A DNA stretch of 64,000 bases, taken from positions 1 through 64,000 of the forward strand of contig JAVDKK010000001.1 in NCBI GenBank assembly GCA_030849945.1. The letters are read 5' to 3'. The DNA is from Schauerella fraxinea. Its GTDB lineage: Bacteria > Pseudomonadota > Gammaproteobacteria > Burkholderiales > Burkholderiaceae_B. Positions 1 through 7,998 of the stretch are shown one piece after another; position 1 is the first letter of the stretch, and every line of letters begins with the position of its first letter. Position numbers and translations under genes: made by a program. The notes under the pieces were generated by a model. That model did no database searches and was not told the DNA's origin. It worked only from the letters and a program-made list of their open reading frames with translations.

Positions 1-107
1 ATGTCGAATCCGATGATGGACCGTTTTTTGCCGAACTCCACAGCCAACGGCAGGCCCACATAACCCAGCCCAACGACCGCGAGTTTGACGTCTTCAATAC
101 GCAACAT
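1..107 (-). CDS. Nucleotide-sugar dehydrogenase, N-terminal fragment (UDP-HexNAc 6-dehydrogenase, TviB/WbpA type)
   Basis: Only the first 35 codons are inside the window; the gene runs off the left edge. The visible N-terminus reads MLRIEDVKLAVVGLGYVG and continues PLAVEFGKKR, which is the Rossmann GxGYVG dinucleotide-binding motif of the UDP-glucose/GDP-mannose dehydrogenase family. The flavour at this end is that of the TviB/WbpA enzymes, which oxidise UDP-HexNAc to the uronic acid for capsule or O-antigen. A purine-rich GGAGAG lies a few bases before the ATG. The preceding gene on the same strand, 98 bp upstream, is a polyprenyl-phosphate sugar transferase, which supports a surface-polysaccharide cluster extending to the left. 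The exact substrate cannot be told from the fragment. Confidence 0.8.
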   Translation of the reverse strand, partial: MLRIEDVKLAVVGLGYVGLPLAVEFGKKRSIIGFD

Positions 108-205
108 GACTCTCCTCTACCGTCGCAACGTGCAACGGAACCTGAATGAACAAAGGGGGGATAAACGATAACCGAGTGCTGCGACGCCAGTATGGCGCCG
201 GCGGA

Positions 206-1309
206 TCAGTCGGTTCGTATCGCCGACGGCAGCAATAACCAGCCTGGCCTGCGCCACGACACCAGTCGCGAATACAGCCAGATGTAGACGGCGGCAAACA
301 CGGCCATGCTGGCGCAGAGCGCCCAGGCGTTGTCCCACCAGATGGTGGCCGGCACCAGCCCGATCAGCGCCAGCACCCATAGATACGGCGATGCCAAGGC
401 ATTGCACAGGGCTGGAATCGAGCGGCGACGACCTTTGCTGAACGTGACCCGCACCAGCCGGCGAAATACCAGTTGATGCAAATGCAACGCATCCGGCTGG
501 TCGACCGGCGTGCCGCGCTTGAAGCGGCGGCGCCAGATCGAAAAACCGGTTTCGAAAACGGGATAGAACAGCACGGCGAGCGCAAAAAATGGCGACACCG
601 ACGGATTGCGCACCACCAGCAACACAGCCAGCTCGGCCAGCATGAAGCCCAGGAAATACGCGCCGCCATCGCCCAGGAACACCCGACCGAAGGGGAAGTT
701 CCAGACCAGGAATCCCAGTGTTGCCGACGCCACGGCGGCGGCGATCATGAAAATCGGCATGTCGCCGACCTGGATCGCAACCAGCGCGATGGACACCGCC
801 ATCAAGGTCGCGATCATGCCGGCCAAACCGTTCATGCCGTCGACGATATTGAGCGCATGCGTGCAGCCGCCCACAGCGACCATGGTGAAGAGCAACGAGA
901 TCGGCCAATAAGCCAGGATGAAATCCACCGGTGCGATACCGACGCGCGTAACGCCGCCCAGCAACCACCAAGCGATGGCGGCTGACAAAAAGGCGGCCAT
1001 CAGGCGTTTGCCGGAGCCGATATCTTTGGTGATGTCTTCTAGGAGGCCCGCCACGAATACGGGCAAGGCCGAGACGAACAACGCGGGCCAAAGCCACGTC
1101 AACGTCATATTGCTGGGACCCAGCACGAGCAAACCCGCCAAGGATCCGGCGAGTACGGCCAAACCGCCCACCCGGGGGGTTGCGCGCGAATGGCTCGCTT
1201 GAGGTTTGTTGAGGTCGCTATCGCCGGTGAAGGCACCGTGCCAACGCTCCGACGCCACGATGAGTCCACCCACCATGAACGCGACCACGCAGATATAGAG
1301 CCACGTCAC
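206..1309 (-). CDS. Polyprenyl-phosphate sugar-1-phosphate transferase (WecA/MraY family glycosyltransferase 4)
   Basis: This 367-residue integral membrane protein should transfer a HexNAc-1-phosphate from a UDP-sugar onto undecaprenyl phosphate, the first step of O-antigen or capsule repeat-unit assembly. Family hallmarks are visible. They are the NIVDGMNGLAG segment (Asp-rich Mg site), the FLGDGGAYFLGF loop, a late HLHQLVFRR motif like the HIH motif of WecA, and about ten hydrophobic segments spread over the length. The start is a GTG at 1309 with AAGGA about ten bases upstream. A sugar-nucleotide dehydrogenase follows 98 bp downstream. About 175 bp upstream sits a promoter-terminator unit that could act as an independent small RNA or as an attenuator for this gene. 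Confidence 0.85.
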   Translation of the reverse strand: MTWLYICVVAFMVGGLIVASERWHGAFTGDSDLNKPQASHSRATPRVGGLAVLAGSLAGLLVLGPSNMTLTWLWPALFVSALPVFVAGLLEDITKDIGSGKRLMAAFLSAAIAWWLLGGVTRVGIAPVDFILAYWPISLLFTMVAVGGCTHALNIVDGMNGLAGMIATLMAVSIALVAIQVGDMPIFMIAAAVASATLGFLVWNFPFGRVFLGDGGAYFLGFMLAELAVLLVVRNPSVSPFFALAVLFYPVFETGFSIWRRRFKRGTPVDQPDALHLHQLVFRRLVRVTFSKGRRRSIPALCNALASPYLWVLALIGLVPATIWWDNAWALCASMAVFAAVYIWLYSRLVSWRRPGWLLLPSAIRTD

Positions 1310-1488
1310 AAGGCGTCCTTGAAATGGTCGTGCGAAGTCAGATCAGCATTATGCGGGCCGCATGTAACGTCCATATATGGTGCGAATGATGAAGTGAAAT
1401 CGCGGCAAACAAAACGTAACAGCTTGAGCATGGTCTTCCTGATTGGGGTAAACCCCGGGGATGGCGCCATGCTAGCCCAAAAAAAGGC

Positions 1489-1520
1489 AAAAAAAAGCCC
1501 GAGATCTTACGATCTCGGGC
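1489..1520 (-). terminator. Intrinsic terminator
   Basis: A perfect 10-bp stem (1511-1520 with 1497-1506) closes a four-base loop. In the minus direction it is followed by eight U residues and, after GCC, a second run of seven. It terminates the short unit starting near 1637 and lies 180 bp before the sugar transferase start. Confidence 0.85.
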
Positions 1521-1632
1521 TAAATCCACCAAAGGAGGAGGGTGGAGGAGACAACCGTGGCACGTCGGGATCAGAACTTATTTCGATCACCACGCTGCTG
1601 GGGTTTTCACCGCGCCAACTGCGTTTCGACAT
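1507..1632 (-). CDS. Possible 41-residue leader peptide ending in the terminator loop
   Basis: An ATG five bases after the predicted transcription start opens a 41-codon frame beginning MSKRSWRGENPSS and ending SPPPSSFGGFSPRS. Its TAA stop falls exactly in the loop of the terminator hairpin at 1507-1510. The frame contains Pro-Pro-Pro, a known cause of ribosome slowing that elongation factor P relieves. There is no Shine-Dalgarno sequence, so translation would have to be leaderless. The Pro-Pro-Pro and Ser codons coincide with the CCTCC-rich RNA segment, so the frame may be a by-product of RNA selection. Whether it is translated is unknown. Confidence 0.3.
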   Translation of the reverse strand: MSKRSWRGENPSSVVIEISSDPDVPRLSPPPSSFGGFSPRS

Positions 1633-1643
1633 CCGATGTACAA

Positions 1644-1672
1644 ACTATAGAGCGATTTTTTGTGCGGCGCAA
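1644..1672 (-). promoter_or_regulatory. Sigma70-type promoter of the 1.5-kb RNA
   Basis: On the minus strand TTGCGC (1672-1667) and TATAGT (1649-1644) are separated by exactly 17 bp. This is the clearest sigma70-like promoter noticed in the window. The predicted start is an A near 1637. Confidence 0.7.
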
Positions 1673-1679
1673 GATTTTT

Positions 1680-1901
1680 TTAACGGTGTGGCAAAAATCC
1701 AAAAACGCACCAACTTCGCCCCACCTGCACTGCGCACTATGTATGGACGATAACCGCTTAATGGCCCATCGACCCCGTAAACCCTAGGAATTGTAGGGAT
1801 AAAGACCTACCGGGGCGGCTCAGCGTCGAGGATGACAGGGAAAACCCTGGGCCAAATAAAGGGGTATCGCACTGCGTCATAGGTGGCATCACACCCCTTT
1901 C
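1680..1901. other. Non-coding stretch with inverted repeats between coq7 and the small RNA
   Basis: No credible gene lies here. An inverted repeat CCCTA/TAGGG (1782-1786 and 1794-1798) sits inside a GGGG/CCCC-flanked segment (about 1771-1816) and looks like a protein-binding or structured site. An 8-bp stem AAAGGGGT/ACCCCTTT (1858-1865 with 1893-1900) begins immediately after the coq7 stop and is followed on the minus strand by ATTT. It may be a weak terminator for coq7. Confidence 0.3.
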
Positions 1902-2579
1902 CTAGACGTAGTACGCCGTGGTCGTCATTACCTTGGACATCGCGCGCATCAACCCCTTCACCGGAAACGGCAACGGCACTGCACCGGCGCGTTCGGCCGT
2001 CAAACGGTGGCTGATTTCGTCTTCCTTCATCTGCTCGATGATGCTGCGCGAACGGGTGTCATGCGTGGCCATGTCTTTCAGGTGGCCATCCAGATGGGCC
2101 TCGACCTGACGCTCCGTTTCGGCCATGAACCCCAGATTGCGAGGCACGCCCGCGTATCCCGCCAGCAAGCCCAAGCTGAACGACCCGGCATACCAGAGCG
2201 GATTCAACAGGCTGGGCCGGGACTGCAATTCTTCGAGCCGGCGGTTGCACCACGCCAAATGATCGACCTCCTCGGTGGCGGCGTGCAGCAACAGCTCACG
2301 CGCTTGCGGTTCGCGGCACACAGCGGCCTGACCGCGATATAGCGCCTGCGCGCACACCTCGCCCACATGATTGACGCGCATCATGCCGGCCGATTGGCGC
2401 TTTTCCTCGGCGCTCAACTCTTGCGTGGGTTCCACCTTGCGCGCCGGATAGGGTCGCCCGGACGTCGCCGAACCCGACAGCACTTTCATCGCGCGATCCA
2501 CCTCGGACAGCAACGCATCCAGCGGCCCCATGCGGCGGGCAAAAGGGCGAGGCAAAACAGTCAGAGCGGTGGTCGGCAT
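1902..2579 (-). CDS. coq7: 3-demethoxyubiquinol 3-hydroxylase Coq7 (ubiquinone biosynthesis)
   Basis: This 225-residue protein of the Coq7/Cat5 di-iron family hydroxylates 2-polyprenyl-3-methyl-6-methoxy-benzoquinol, the penultimate step of ubiquinone synthesis at the inner membrane. Carboxylate and His ligand motifs are visible: NHVGEVCAQALY (Glu74), TEEVDHLAW (Glu104, His107), VEAHLDGHL and MKEDEISH. The start was set at the ATG at 2579 rather than an upstream in-frame codon. GGGAG precedes it by eight bases, and the residues before it are low-complexity and basic. Betaproteobacteria commonly use Coq7 where Escherichia coli uses UbiF. It is transcribed divergently from the OsmC-like gene. 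Confidence 0.93.
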   Translation of the reverse strand: MPTTALTVLPRPFARRMGPLDALLSEVDRAMKVLSGSATSGRPYPARKVEPTQELSAEEKRQSAGMMRVNHVGEVCAQALYRGQAAVCREPQARELLLHAATEEVDHLAWCNRRLEELQSRPSLLNPLWYAGSFSLGLLAGYAGVPRNLGFMAETERQVEAHLDGHLKDMATHDTRSRSIIEQMKEDEISHRLTAERAGAVPLPFPVKGLMRAMSKVMTTTAYYV

Positions 2580-2897
2580 CAATTTCTCCCGGTAATCCAT
2601 TGCCACGCCGCGCAAGCGGCGCGCCACCTTACTCGGTGGAGGTCCTAGTTTACGCCCGCCATGCGTCACGCCCGCCGGATGAGCGCGGCGCTCGGATCGG
2701 CGCACGCCCCGTTGGCCCCCTGTTCCCGGCGACGGTCACTTAACACCTGCGCGAGGCCGGTAGACGCATTTGCCCTCATCGCGAAGCGGGTCACCGCGGG
2801 CGAAAAGAATCGACAGAGGTAAACTCATCGCCTGACGCTTGATCTCCTTTGAGCGGTTTCTTTTACGCGCGTGTGCAGCACGCGGCGAGGATCAACC
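2580..2897. other. Divergent intergenic region coq7 / OsmC-like gene
   Basis: This 318-bp gap separates two divergent genes and must hold both promoters. A GC-rich hairpin (GCCGCGCAAGCGGC, near 2605-2620) lies in the presumed coq7 leader. A weak TTGATC / TTTACG pair with a 17-bp spacer, near 2838-2866, could serve the OsmC-like gene. Nothing else was recognised. Confidence 0.3.
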
Positions 2898-3341
2898 ATG
2901 GAATGCACGATCGATTGGGGTGGCCCGGACGGCATGATGTTCGTCGCGCGCACCGGTAGCGGACACGTGGCTGTTATGGACGGCGCGCCTGAAGGCGGCG
3001 GTCACAATCTGGCGCCGCGCCCGATGGAAATGCTGTTGTTGGGCACCGGCGGCTGCACGGCCTATGACGTCGTGCTCATTCTGAAACGCGGTCGTCACGC
3101 CGTGACCGGCTGCACGGTCAAGCTGGACGCCGACCGTGCCGACACCGATCCGAAAGTGTTCACGCGGATTCACTTCACGTTTACCGTTACCGGCAGCAAG
3201 TTGCCGCGCGCAGCGGTCGAACGCGCCGTGCAGTTGTCGCACGAGAAGTACTGTTCGGCATCCGCCATTCTCGAAAAAACCGCCACGCTGACCTTCTCGG
3301 TCGACATCGTGGATACCGCCGCCACGCTCGAATCGGCCTGA
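2898..3341 (+). CDS. OsmC/Ohr family protein, YhfA-like
   Basis: This 147-residue protein carries the two conserved cysteines of the OsmC/Ohr fold. The first is in the helix LLGTGGCTAYDVV, the second in HEKYCSASAIL. In characterised members they form the peroxidatic pair that reduces organic hydroperoxides with thiols. Sequence and length are closest to the YhfA-type subgroup, whose physiological role is poorly defined. The ATG at 2898 was preferred over 2871 because GAGG lies eight bases upstream and MECTIDWGGPDGM resembles family N-termini. It sits 12 bp before thyA on the same strand and may be cotranscribed with it. Confidence 0.85.
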   Translation: MECTIDWGGPDGMMFVARTGSGHVAVMDGAPEGGGHNLAPRPMEMLLLGTGGCTAYDVVLILKRGRHAVTGCTVKLDADRADTDPKVFTRIHFTFTVTGSKLPRAAVERAVQLSHEKYCSASAILEKTATLTFSVDIVDTAATLESA

Positions 3342-3353
3342 TCGCCGCACGTC

Positions 3354-4325
3354 ATGAAACAGTATCTTGATCTGGTCCAGAGCATCCTGGACGCCGGTTC
3401 CTGGCAAGAGAACCGCACGGGTGTGCGCACTCGCAGCCTGCCCGGCGCCGCCCTGCGCTTCGATCTGCGCGAAGGCTTTCCGGCCGTCACCACCAAACGC
3501 CTGGCCTTCAAGGCCGCCGTGGGTGAGCTGGTCGGTTTTTTGCGCGGGTCGCGCAGCGCGGCCGAATTTCGCGAACTGGGCTGTCGGGTCTGGGACCAGA
3601 ACGCCAACGAAAACGCGCAATGGCTGGCCAACCCGTACCGCCTGGGCGAAGACGACCTGGGACCGGTGTACGGCGTGCAATGGCGCGCCTGGCCTGCCTA
3701 TAAAGTATTGGACGCCAGCGCACAGGCCCAACGCCGCGATGCGGCGTCGCGCGGATACAGCGAGGTGTCGGCCTTTACCGAAAACGGGCAAGACAAGGTG
3801 CTGTTGTACAAAGCGGTCGACCAACTGCGTCAGTGCCTGGACACCATCCACAGCAATCCTTCCGATCGGCGCATCATTTTTCACGGCTGGAACTGGGCGC
3901 AGATCGAAGAAATGGCGCTGCCGCCCTGCCATTTGCTCTATCAATTTCTGCCGAACGCACAGACGCGTGAGATTTCACTGTGCCTGTACATCCGCAGCAA
4001 CGACGTGGGCCTGGGCACGCCGTTCAATCTCACCGAAGGTGCCGCGCTATTGCATCTGGTGGGCCGATTGACCGGCTACACCCCGCGCTGGTTCAGCTAT
4101 TTCATCGGTGACGCGCATATCTACGAAAACCACTTGCCAATGCTCGAAGAGCAACTGACGCGCACGCCCTATCCCGCGCCGCAACTCAAACTCTCCGACC
4201 GCATTCCTGACTTCGCCGTGACCGGCAAGTACGAGCCGGAATGGCTTGAGCGGGTGGAACCGGGCGATTTCACGCTCGAAGGCTATCAGCACCACGCGCC
4301 GCTCACGGCGCCGATGGCCGTATGA
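3354..4325 (+). CDS. thyA: Thymidylate synthase
   Basis: The 323-residue enzyme methylates dUMP to dTMP using methylenetetrahydrofolate. The active-site Cys192 is in LPPCHLLYQF. The phosphate-binding segment SDRRIIFHGWN and the dUMP-contacting FNLTEGAALLHL segment are present. It is longer than the 264-residue E. coli protein because of an insertion after YGVQWRAWPA (about residues 112-155), a variant seen in other bacteria. Its stop overlaps the folA start by four bases (ATGA), so the two consecutive steps of thymidylate and folate recycling are translationally coupled. Confidence 0.96.
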   Translation: MKQYLDLVQSILDAGSWQENRTGVRTRSLPGAALRFDLREGFPAVTTKRLAFKAAVGELVGFLRGSRSAAEFRELGCRVWDQNANENAQWLANPYRLGEDDLGPVYGVQWRAWPAYKVLDASAQAQRRDAASRGYSEVSAFTENGQDKVLLYKAVDQLRQCLDTIHSNPSDRRIIFHGWNWAQIEEMALPPCHLLYQFLPNAQTREISLCLYIRSNDVGLGTPFNLTEGAALLHLVGRLTGYTPRWFSYFIGDAHIYENHLPMLEEQLTRTPYPAPQLKLSDRIPDFAVTGKYEPEWLERVEPGDFTLEGYQHHAPLTAPMAV

Positions 4326-4834
4326 CGCTGCCCATGTCTCCCGTTGCGACGCCCGTCGTCACCCTTATCGTGGCCTATGCGCGCAACCGCACGATCGGCC
4401 GCGACAATGCCCTGCCCTGGAAATTGCCGGGCGACCTGGCGCATTTCAAACGCACCACGCTCGGCGCCCCCATCGTCATGGGCCGCAAGACGTGGGAATC
4501 GCTGGGCCGGCCGCTCCCCGGCCGCACCAATATCGTCATCAGCCGCGATGGCGCTTACTCAGCGACCGGCGCGCATGTGGTCACATCGCTCGCCGATGCG
4601 GTCGCGCGGGCAGGCGATGTGCCGGAGGTGTTCGTGATCGGCGGCGCGCAGATCTATGCGCAAACGCTGCCGCAAGCCGACCGCATCGTCGCCACCGAGG
4701 TGGCGGCCGACGTTGAAGGCGATGCCTTCTTCCCGGCGTTGCCCGAGGGGCAATGGCGAGAAGTGAGTCGCGATCGTCAGCCCGAGGAAAATGGGTTGGC
4801 GTACGACTTTGTGGTGTACGAGCAGGCGCGATAG
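4322..4834 (+). CDS. folA: Dihydrofolate reductase
   Basis: This 170-residue enzyme reduces the dihydrofolate left by ThyA back to tetrahydrofolate with NADPH. Visible motifs are the N-terminal strand VTLIVAYARNRTIG, the Met20-loop DNALPWKLPGDLAHFK, the NADPH-binding GRKTWESLGRPLPGR and VFVIGGAQIYAQTLP. The gene overlaps thyA by ATGA; a second ATG four codons in (4334) is an alternative start. It converges on the MocR-type regulator, whose stop is 8 bp away. Confidence 0.96.
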   Translation: MTLPMSPVATPVVTLIVAYARNRTIGRDNALPWKLPGDLAHFKRTTLGAPIVMGRKTWESLGRPLPGRTNIVISRDGAYSATGAHVVTSLADAVARAGDVPEVFVIGGAQIYAQTLPQADRIVATEVAADVEGDAFFPALPEGQWREVSRDRQPEENGLAYDFVVYEQAR

Positions 4835-4842
4835 CGTTTGGG

Positions 4843-6273
4843 TTAGGGTGCCCCCGTGGCGCCCGCGCGGCGCAAGAAATCCCACAGCGCAGGCGACTCC
4901 GAATAAGCCACGTTGAACCGCACCCAATCGGTATCCGCCTCGGACGCTTCAAAGTAGGCGCCGGGCGCCAGCCAGATACCGGCCTGCAACGCCTGCTCGG
5001 CCAACGCCTTGGCGCCCTGCCCGCGCCAGCGTCCACCCAAACGCGCCCACAAAAAGAGCCCGCTCTGCGGCTCGCCCCATAACGCGAGGCCGCATTCGTG
5101 CATGCGCCGCCCCACTTCGGCGTGCGCGAGCGTCAGCCGCACACGCGCATGCGCCACGTGGGCGCTGTAGTGCCCATCGGTCAGCACCCGGTGCACCACG
5201 CGCTCCATGATTTCCGGTGAGGTGAGCCCCACCGCCATCTTGGTGCGCGCCACATCGCGCAGCACATCGCGATGACCGGCGATATAACCCACGCGCACCG
5301 ACGGGCTGATGGTTTTGGAAAATCCGCCCAGCGAAAGCACACGCTGCGCGCCATCCAGCGCCCCCAATAGCGGCGTGGGGCCGTCGGACAACTCACGCGA
5401 AATGCCGTCCTCGATCACCCACACCCCATGCTGCTCGGCCCACTGCAAGATCCGAAAGGCATTAGCCATCGTCACACTGGACCCTGTGGGATTCTGCAAG
5501 ACGGTGTTGACAAAGAGTGCGCGTGCCTCGTGCAAGGCGCCGATGCGGGTAAGCGCATCGATGTCCAGCCCGGCAGCGGTGCGTGCCACCGTGACGATGC
5601 GCAGGCCCGACAAGCGCAGCAACTGCAGCAGATTGGTGTAGCAAGGCTGCTCGACGATCACCGTATCGCCCGGGCGCAACAGCGTACGTGCCACCAGATC
5701 GAGCCCGTGCGTCACGCCTTGCGTAAGCACCAGTTGCTGCGCGTCGACCGCCATGCCGGCCGTGGCCAGGGAGGCTGCAATGGCCTCGCGCAGCGGCGCA
5801 TAACCATACGGATGCCCGTAGCCTGCCATCTGCGTGGCCGGCACGCGCGCAATCTGGCGCAACGCGTGATGCATGCCTGTTTCGTTCAGCCATTCGCCCG
5901 GCAACCAGCCACAGCCGGCCTTGATCGGAATGGAATGGTCGGCAAAGATATCGGATAACAGCCAGCCCGAACTGACCCGCGGCGCTTCCCAGGGCGTGGC
6001 AGTCGGGGGTAAGGCACCCACGGTGCGCTTGGGGGCTACCCGATATCCCGCTCCGGGACGTGCGATCAGCCACCCTTGCGACACCAGTCGTTGATACGCG
6101 GCCGACACGGTAAACGTGCTGATGCCGTGCTCGCGCGCGCAGTCGCGAATCGAGGGCAACGCCATGCCCGGACCCAAACGCTGTTGCTCGATCGCCGTGG
6201 TGACGGCATCGACGAGCTGCTGCACTAGCGTGACGGAAGCGTCCGCCCCCCTCGCGGGACTAAAAGCGATCAT
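4843..6273 (-). CDS. MocR-family regulator (GntR wHTH fused to class-I aminotransferase domain)
   Basis: This 476-residue regulator has an N-terminal winged helix-turn-helix (about residues 10-80, LPSIRDCAREHGISTFTVSAAY) and a fold-type I PLP-binding domain. The PLP domain includes the GFSKTISPSVRVGY segment that supplies the Schiff-base lysine. Members of the family usually regulate an adjacent, divergently transcribed metabolic gene and use PLP and an amino compound as effectors. Here the divergent gene is a beta-alanine/omega-amino-acid aminotransferase, so control of beta-alanine catabolism is the natural inference. The ATG at 6273 was chosen because GAGGG precedes it and the wHTH starts shortly after. 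The upstream extension is Cys/His-rich and unlike the family. Confidence 0.9.
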   Translation of the reverse strand: MIAFSPARGADASVTLVQQLVDAVTTAIEQQRLGPGMALPSIRDCAREHGISTFTVSAAYQRLVSQGWLIARPGAGYRVAPKRTVGALPPTATPWEAPRVSSGWLLSDIFADHSIPIKAGCGWLPGEWLNETGMHHALRQIARVPATQMAGYGHPYGYAPLREAIAASLATAGMAVDAQQLVLTQGVTHGLDLVARTLLRPGDTVIVEQPCYTNLLQLLRLSGLRIVTVARTAAGLDIDALTRIGALHEARALFVNTVLQNPTGSSVTMANAFRILQWAEQHGVWVIEDGISRELSDGPTPLLGALDGAQRVLSLGGFSKTISPSVRVGYIAGHRDVLRDVARTKMAVGLTSPEIMERVVHRVLTDGHYSAHVAHARVRLTLAHAEVGRRMHECGLALWGEPQSGLFLWARLGGRWRGQGAKALAEQALQAGIWLAPGAYFEASEADTDWVRFNVAYSESPALWDFLRRAGATGAP

Positions 6274-6291
6274 GACCGACACCCTCAAGAC

Positions 6292-6323
6292 CTGTACAGT
6301 TGTGCTGAACAGCACTATACAGT
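6292..6323. promoter_or_regulatory. Direct-repeat operator candidate for the MocR regulator
   Basis: Two near-identical nonamers, CTGTACAGT (6292-6300) and CTATACAGT (6315-6323), lie 23 bp apart, roughly two helical turns. A palindromic GTGCTGAACAGCAC lies between them. Direct repeats of this spacing between a MocR gene and its divergent target are the usual architecture of MocR binding sites. The block begins 19 bp upstream of the regulator start and 142 bp before the aminotransferase start. Confidence 0.5.
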
Positions 6324-6464
6324 GAGCGGTCAATAGGTGCGCTGTGTATGTGCAGGCAGTACCCGCGAACGCACAATGGCTATTGATCACGCAGCCTGCA
6401 TCCGGCAGTCTGCCGCCGCGGCCCGCAACGGCCGCGAGTCCCCCTTTTAATGGACGGCTCGACC

Positions 6465-7820
6465 ATGACAGCTCTCAATGCCCAGGACCTGACGCGCGTG
6501 GGCGCCGTCAGCGATCTCGATCTCTCGCATCTGTGGATGCCCTTCACGGCCAACAAGCAGTTCAAGGCGCAACCGCGCCTGCTCAAAAGCGCCAAGGGCA
6601 TGTACTACACCTCCGCCGACGACCGTAAGGTACTCGACGGCACGGCGGGCCTGTGGTGCGTGAACGCCGGCCACGGCCGTGACGAAATCATCCACGCGAT
6701 CGCCGAACAGGCCGCCACGCTCGACTACGCGCCCGGCTTCCAGCTCGGTCACCCCGATGCCTTCTCGGCCGCGTCGGCCGTGGCGTCGTTCATGCCTGAA
6801 GGCATGGATCGGATTTTCTTCACCAACTCGGGTTCCGAGTCGGTGGATACCGCGCTCAAAATCGCGATTGCCTACCACCGCGCTCGCGGCGAAGGCCAGC
6901 GCACGCGCCTGATCGGCCGCGAGCGCGGCTATCACGGCGTGGGTTTCGGCGGCATCTCGGTCGGCGGCATCATGGCCAACCGCAAAGCGTACTCGGGCGC
7001 CCTGCTGCCTGCAGTCGACCACCTGCCCCACACGCATAACTTGTCGGAAAACGCGTTCTCCAAGGGCCAGCCGGCCTGGGGCGAACACTTGGCCGACGAA
7101 CTCGAACGCCTGGTCACCCTGCATGACGCGTCCACGATCGCCGCCGTGATCGTCGAGCCGATGGCCGGTTCCACCGGCGTGCTGATTCCGCCCAAGGGTT
7201 ATCTGGAAAAGCTGCGCGCCATCACGGCCAAGCACGGCATCCTGCTGATTTTCGACGAAGTGATCACCGCCTTCGGCCGTCTGGGCAAAGCCACCGCCAG
7301 CGAGTACTTCGGCGTCAAACCCGACATCATCACGATGGCCAAGGGCGTGAGCAATGCCGCCGTGCCGGCCGGTGCAGTCGCCGTGCGCCGCGATGTGCAC
7401 GATGCCGTGGTCGACGCCACCGCTTCGGGTATCGAGTTCTTCCACGGCTATACCTATTCGGGTCACCCGCTGGCTGCCGCCGCGATTCTGGCCACGCTGG
7501 GCATTTATCGCCGCGAAAATCTGTTCCAGCGGGCCGCCGATCATGCCCCGATCTTCGAAAAGGCCGCCCATGGATTGCGCGACGCCAAGAACGTGGTCGA
7601 CGTGCGCAATATCGGCCTGGTCGCCGGGATCGAACTGTCGTCGCGCGAAGGCGCGGTGGGCGCGCGTGCCGCCGAAGTGTTCCAGAAATGCTGGGAGCGC
7701 GGCTTGATGGTGCGCTATACCGGCGAAACGATTGCCGTGTCGCCCCCGCTCATCATCAACGAAGATCAGATCAACGAGATCTTCCACATCATCCGCGGCG
7801 TGCTCCAGGAAGTTGCCTGA
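6465..7820 (+). CDS. aptA: Omega-amino acid (beta-alanine):pyruvate aminotransferase
   Basis: This class-III PLP aminotransferase of 451 residues transfers the amino group of beta-alanine or similar omega-amino acids to pyruvate, giving malonate semialdehyde and alanine. The signatures are NSGSESVDTALK, the phosphate/ring pocket IFDEVITAFGRLG, and the PLP lysine K293 in PDIITMAKGVSNAAVPAGAV. The N-terminal LWMPFTANKQFK matches omega-aminotransferases. An ATG 15 bp upstream (6450) is possible, but 6465 has GGACGG at a suitable distance. It is followed by mmsA, together making a beta-alanine to acetyl-CoA route, and faces the MocR regulator. Confidence 0.9.
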   Translation: MTALNAQDLTRVGAVSDLDLSHLWMPFTANKQFKAQPRLLKSAKGMYYTSADDRKVLDGTAGLWCVNAGHGRDEIIHAIAEQAATLDYAPGFQLGHPDAFSAASAVASFMPEGMDRIFFTNSGSESVDTALKIAIAYHRARGEGQRTRLIGRERGYHGVGFGGISVGGIMANRKAYSGALLPAVDHLPHTHNLSENAFSKGQPAWGEHLADELERLVTLHDASTIAAVIVEPMAGSTGVLIPPKGYLEKLRAITAKHGILLIFDEVITAFGRLGKATASEYFGVKPDIITMAKGVSNAAVPAGAVAVRRDVHDAVVDATASGIEFFHGYTYSGHPLAAAAILATLGIYRRENLFQRAADHAPIFEKAAHGLRDAKNVVDVRNIGLVAGIELSSREGAVGARAAEVFQKCWERGLMVRYTGETIAVSPPLIINEDQINEIFHIIRGVLQEVA

Positions 7821-7998
7821 TCGCTGATGTCCGTCACACGCCACGCCGGGCGCCAAGCGCGTGGCGTGGCGTTGCTGCCCGCGCCGAGCACATGCCGGGC
7901 GCGGGCGGTATGCTCGCTTCAACGGCGCCGCGCAGGCCGCCCGCTCATCTGGCGGGCGACCCGCGCCGTCTTCATGTCACCTTTCCGAATTCGTATTG

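Larger units (their letters stand above)
1489..1637 (-). ncRNA. Candidate small RNA or attenuator leader with anti-Shine-Dalgarno loop
   Basis: A self-contained transcription unit of about 149 nt is seen on the minus strand. It has a strong sigma70-like promoter (1672-1644), a predicted start near 1637, and an intrinsic terminator with an eight-U tract ending near 1489. Between them is a small hairpin with the stem TCCACC/GGTGGA (1541-1546 with 1525-1530) and a ten-base loop CTCCTCCTTT. That loop is the complement of an ideal ribosome-binding site and includes CCTCCTTT, like the 3' tail of 16S rRNA. C-rich loops of this kind are known from Hfq-type small RNAs that pair with Shine-Dalgarno regions. 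A 41-codon frame overlaps it, so a leader-peptide attenuator for the transferase gene is the alternative. Confidence 0.6.
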
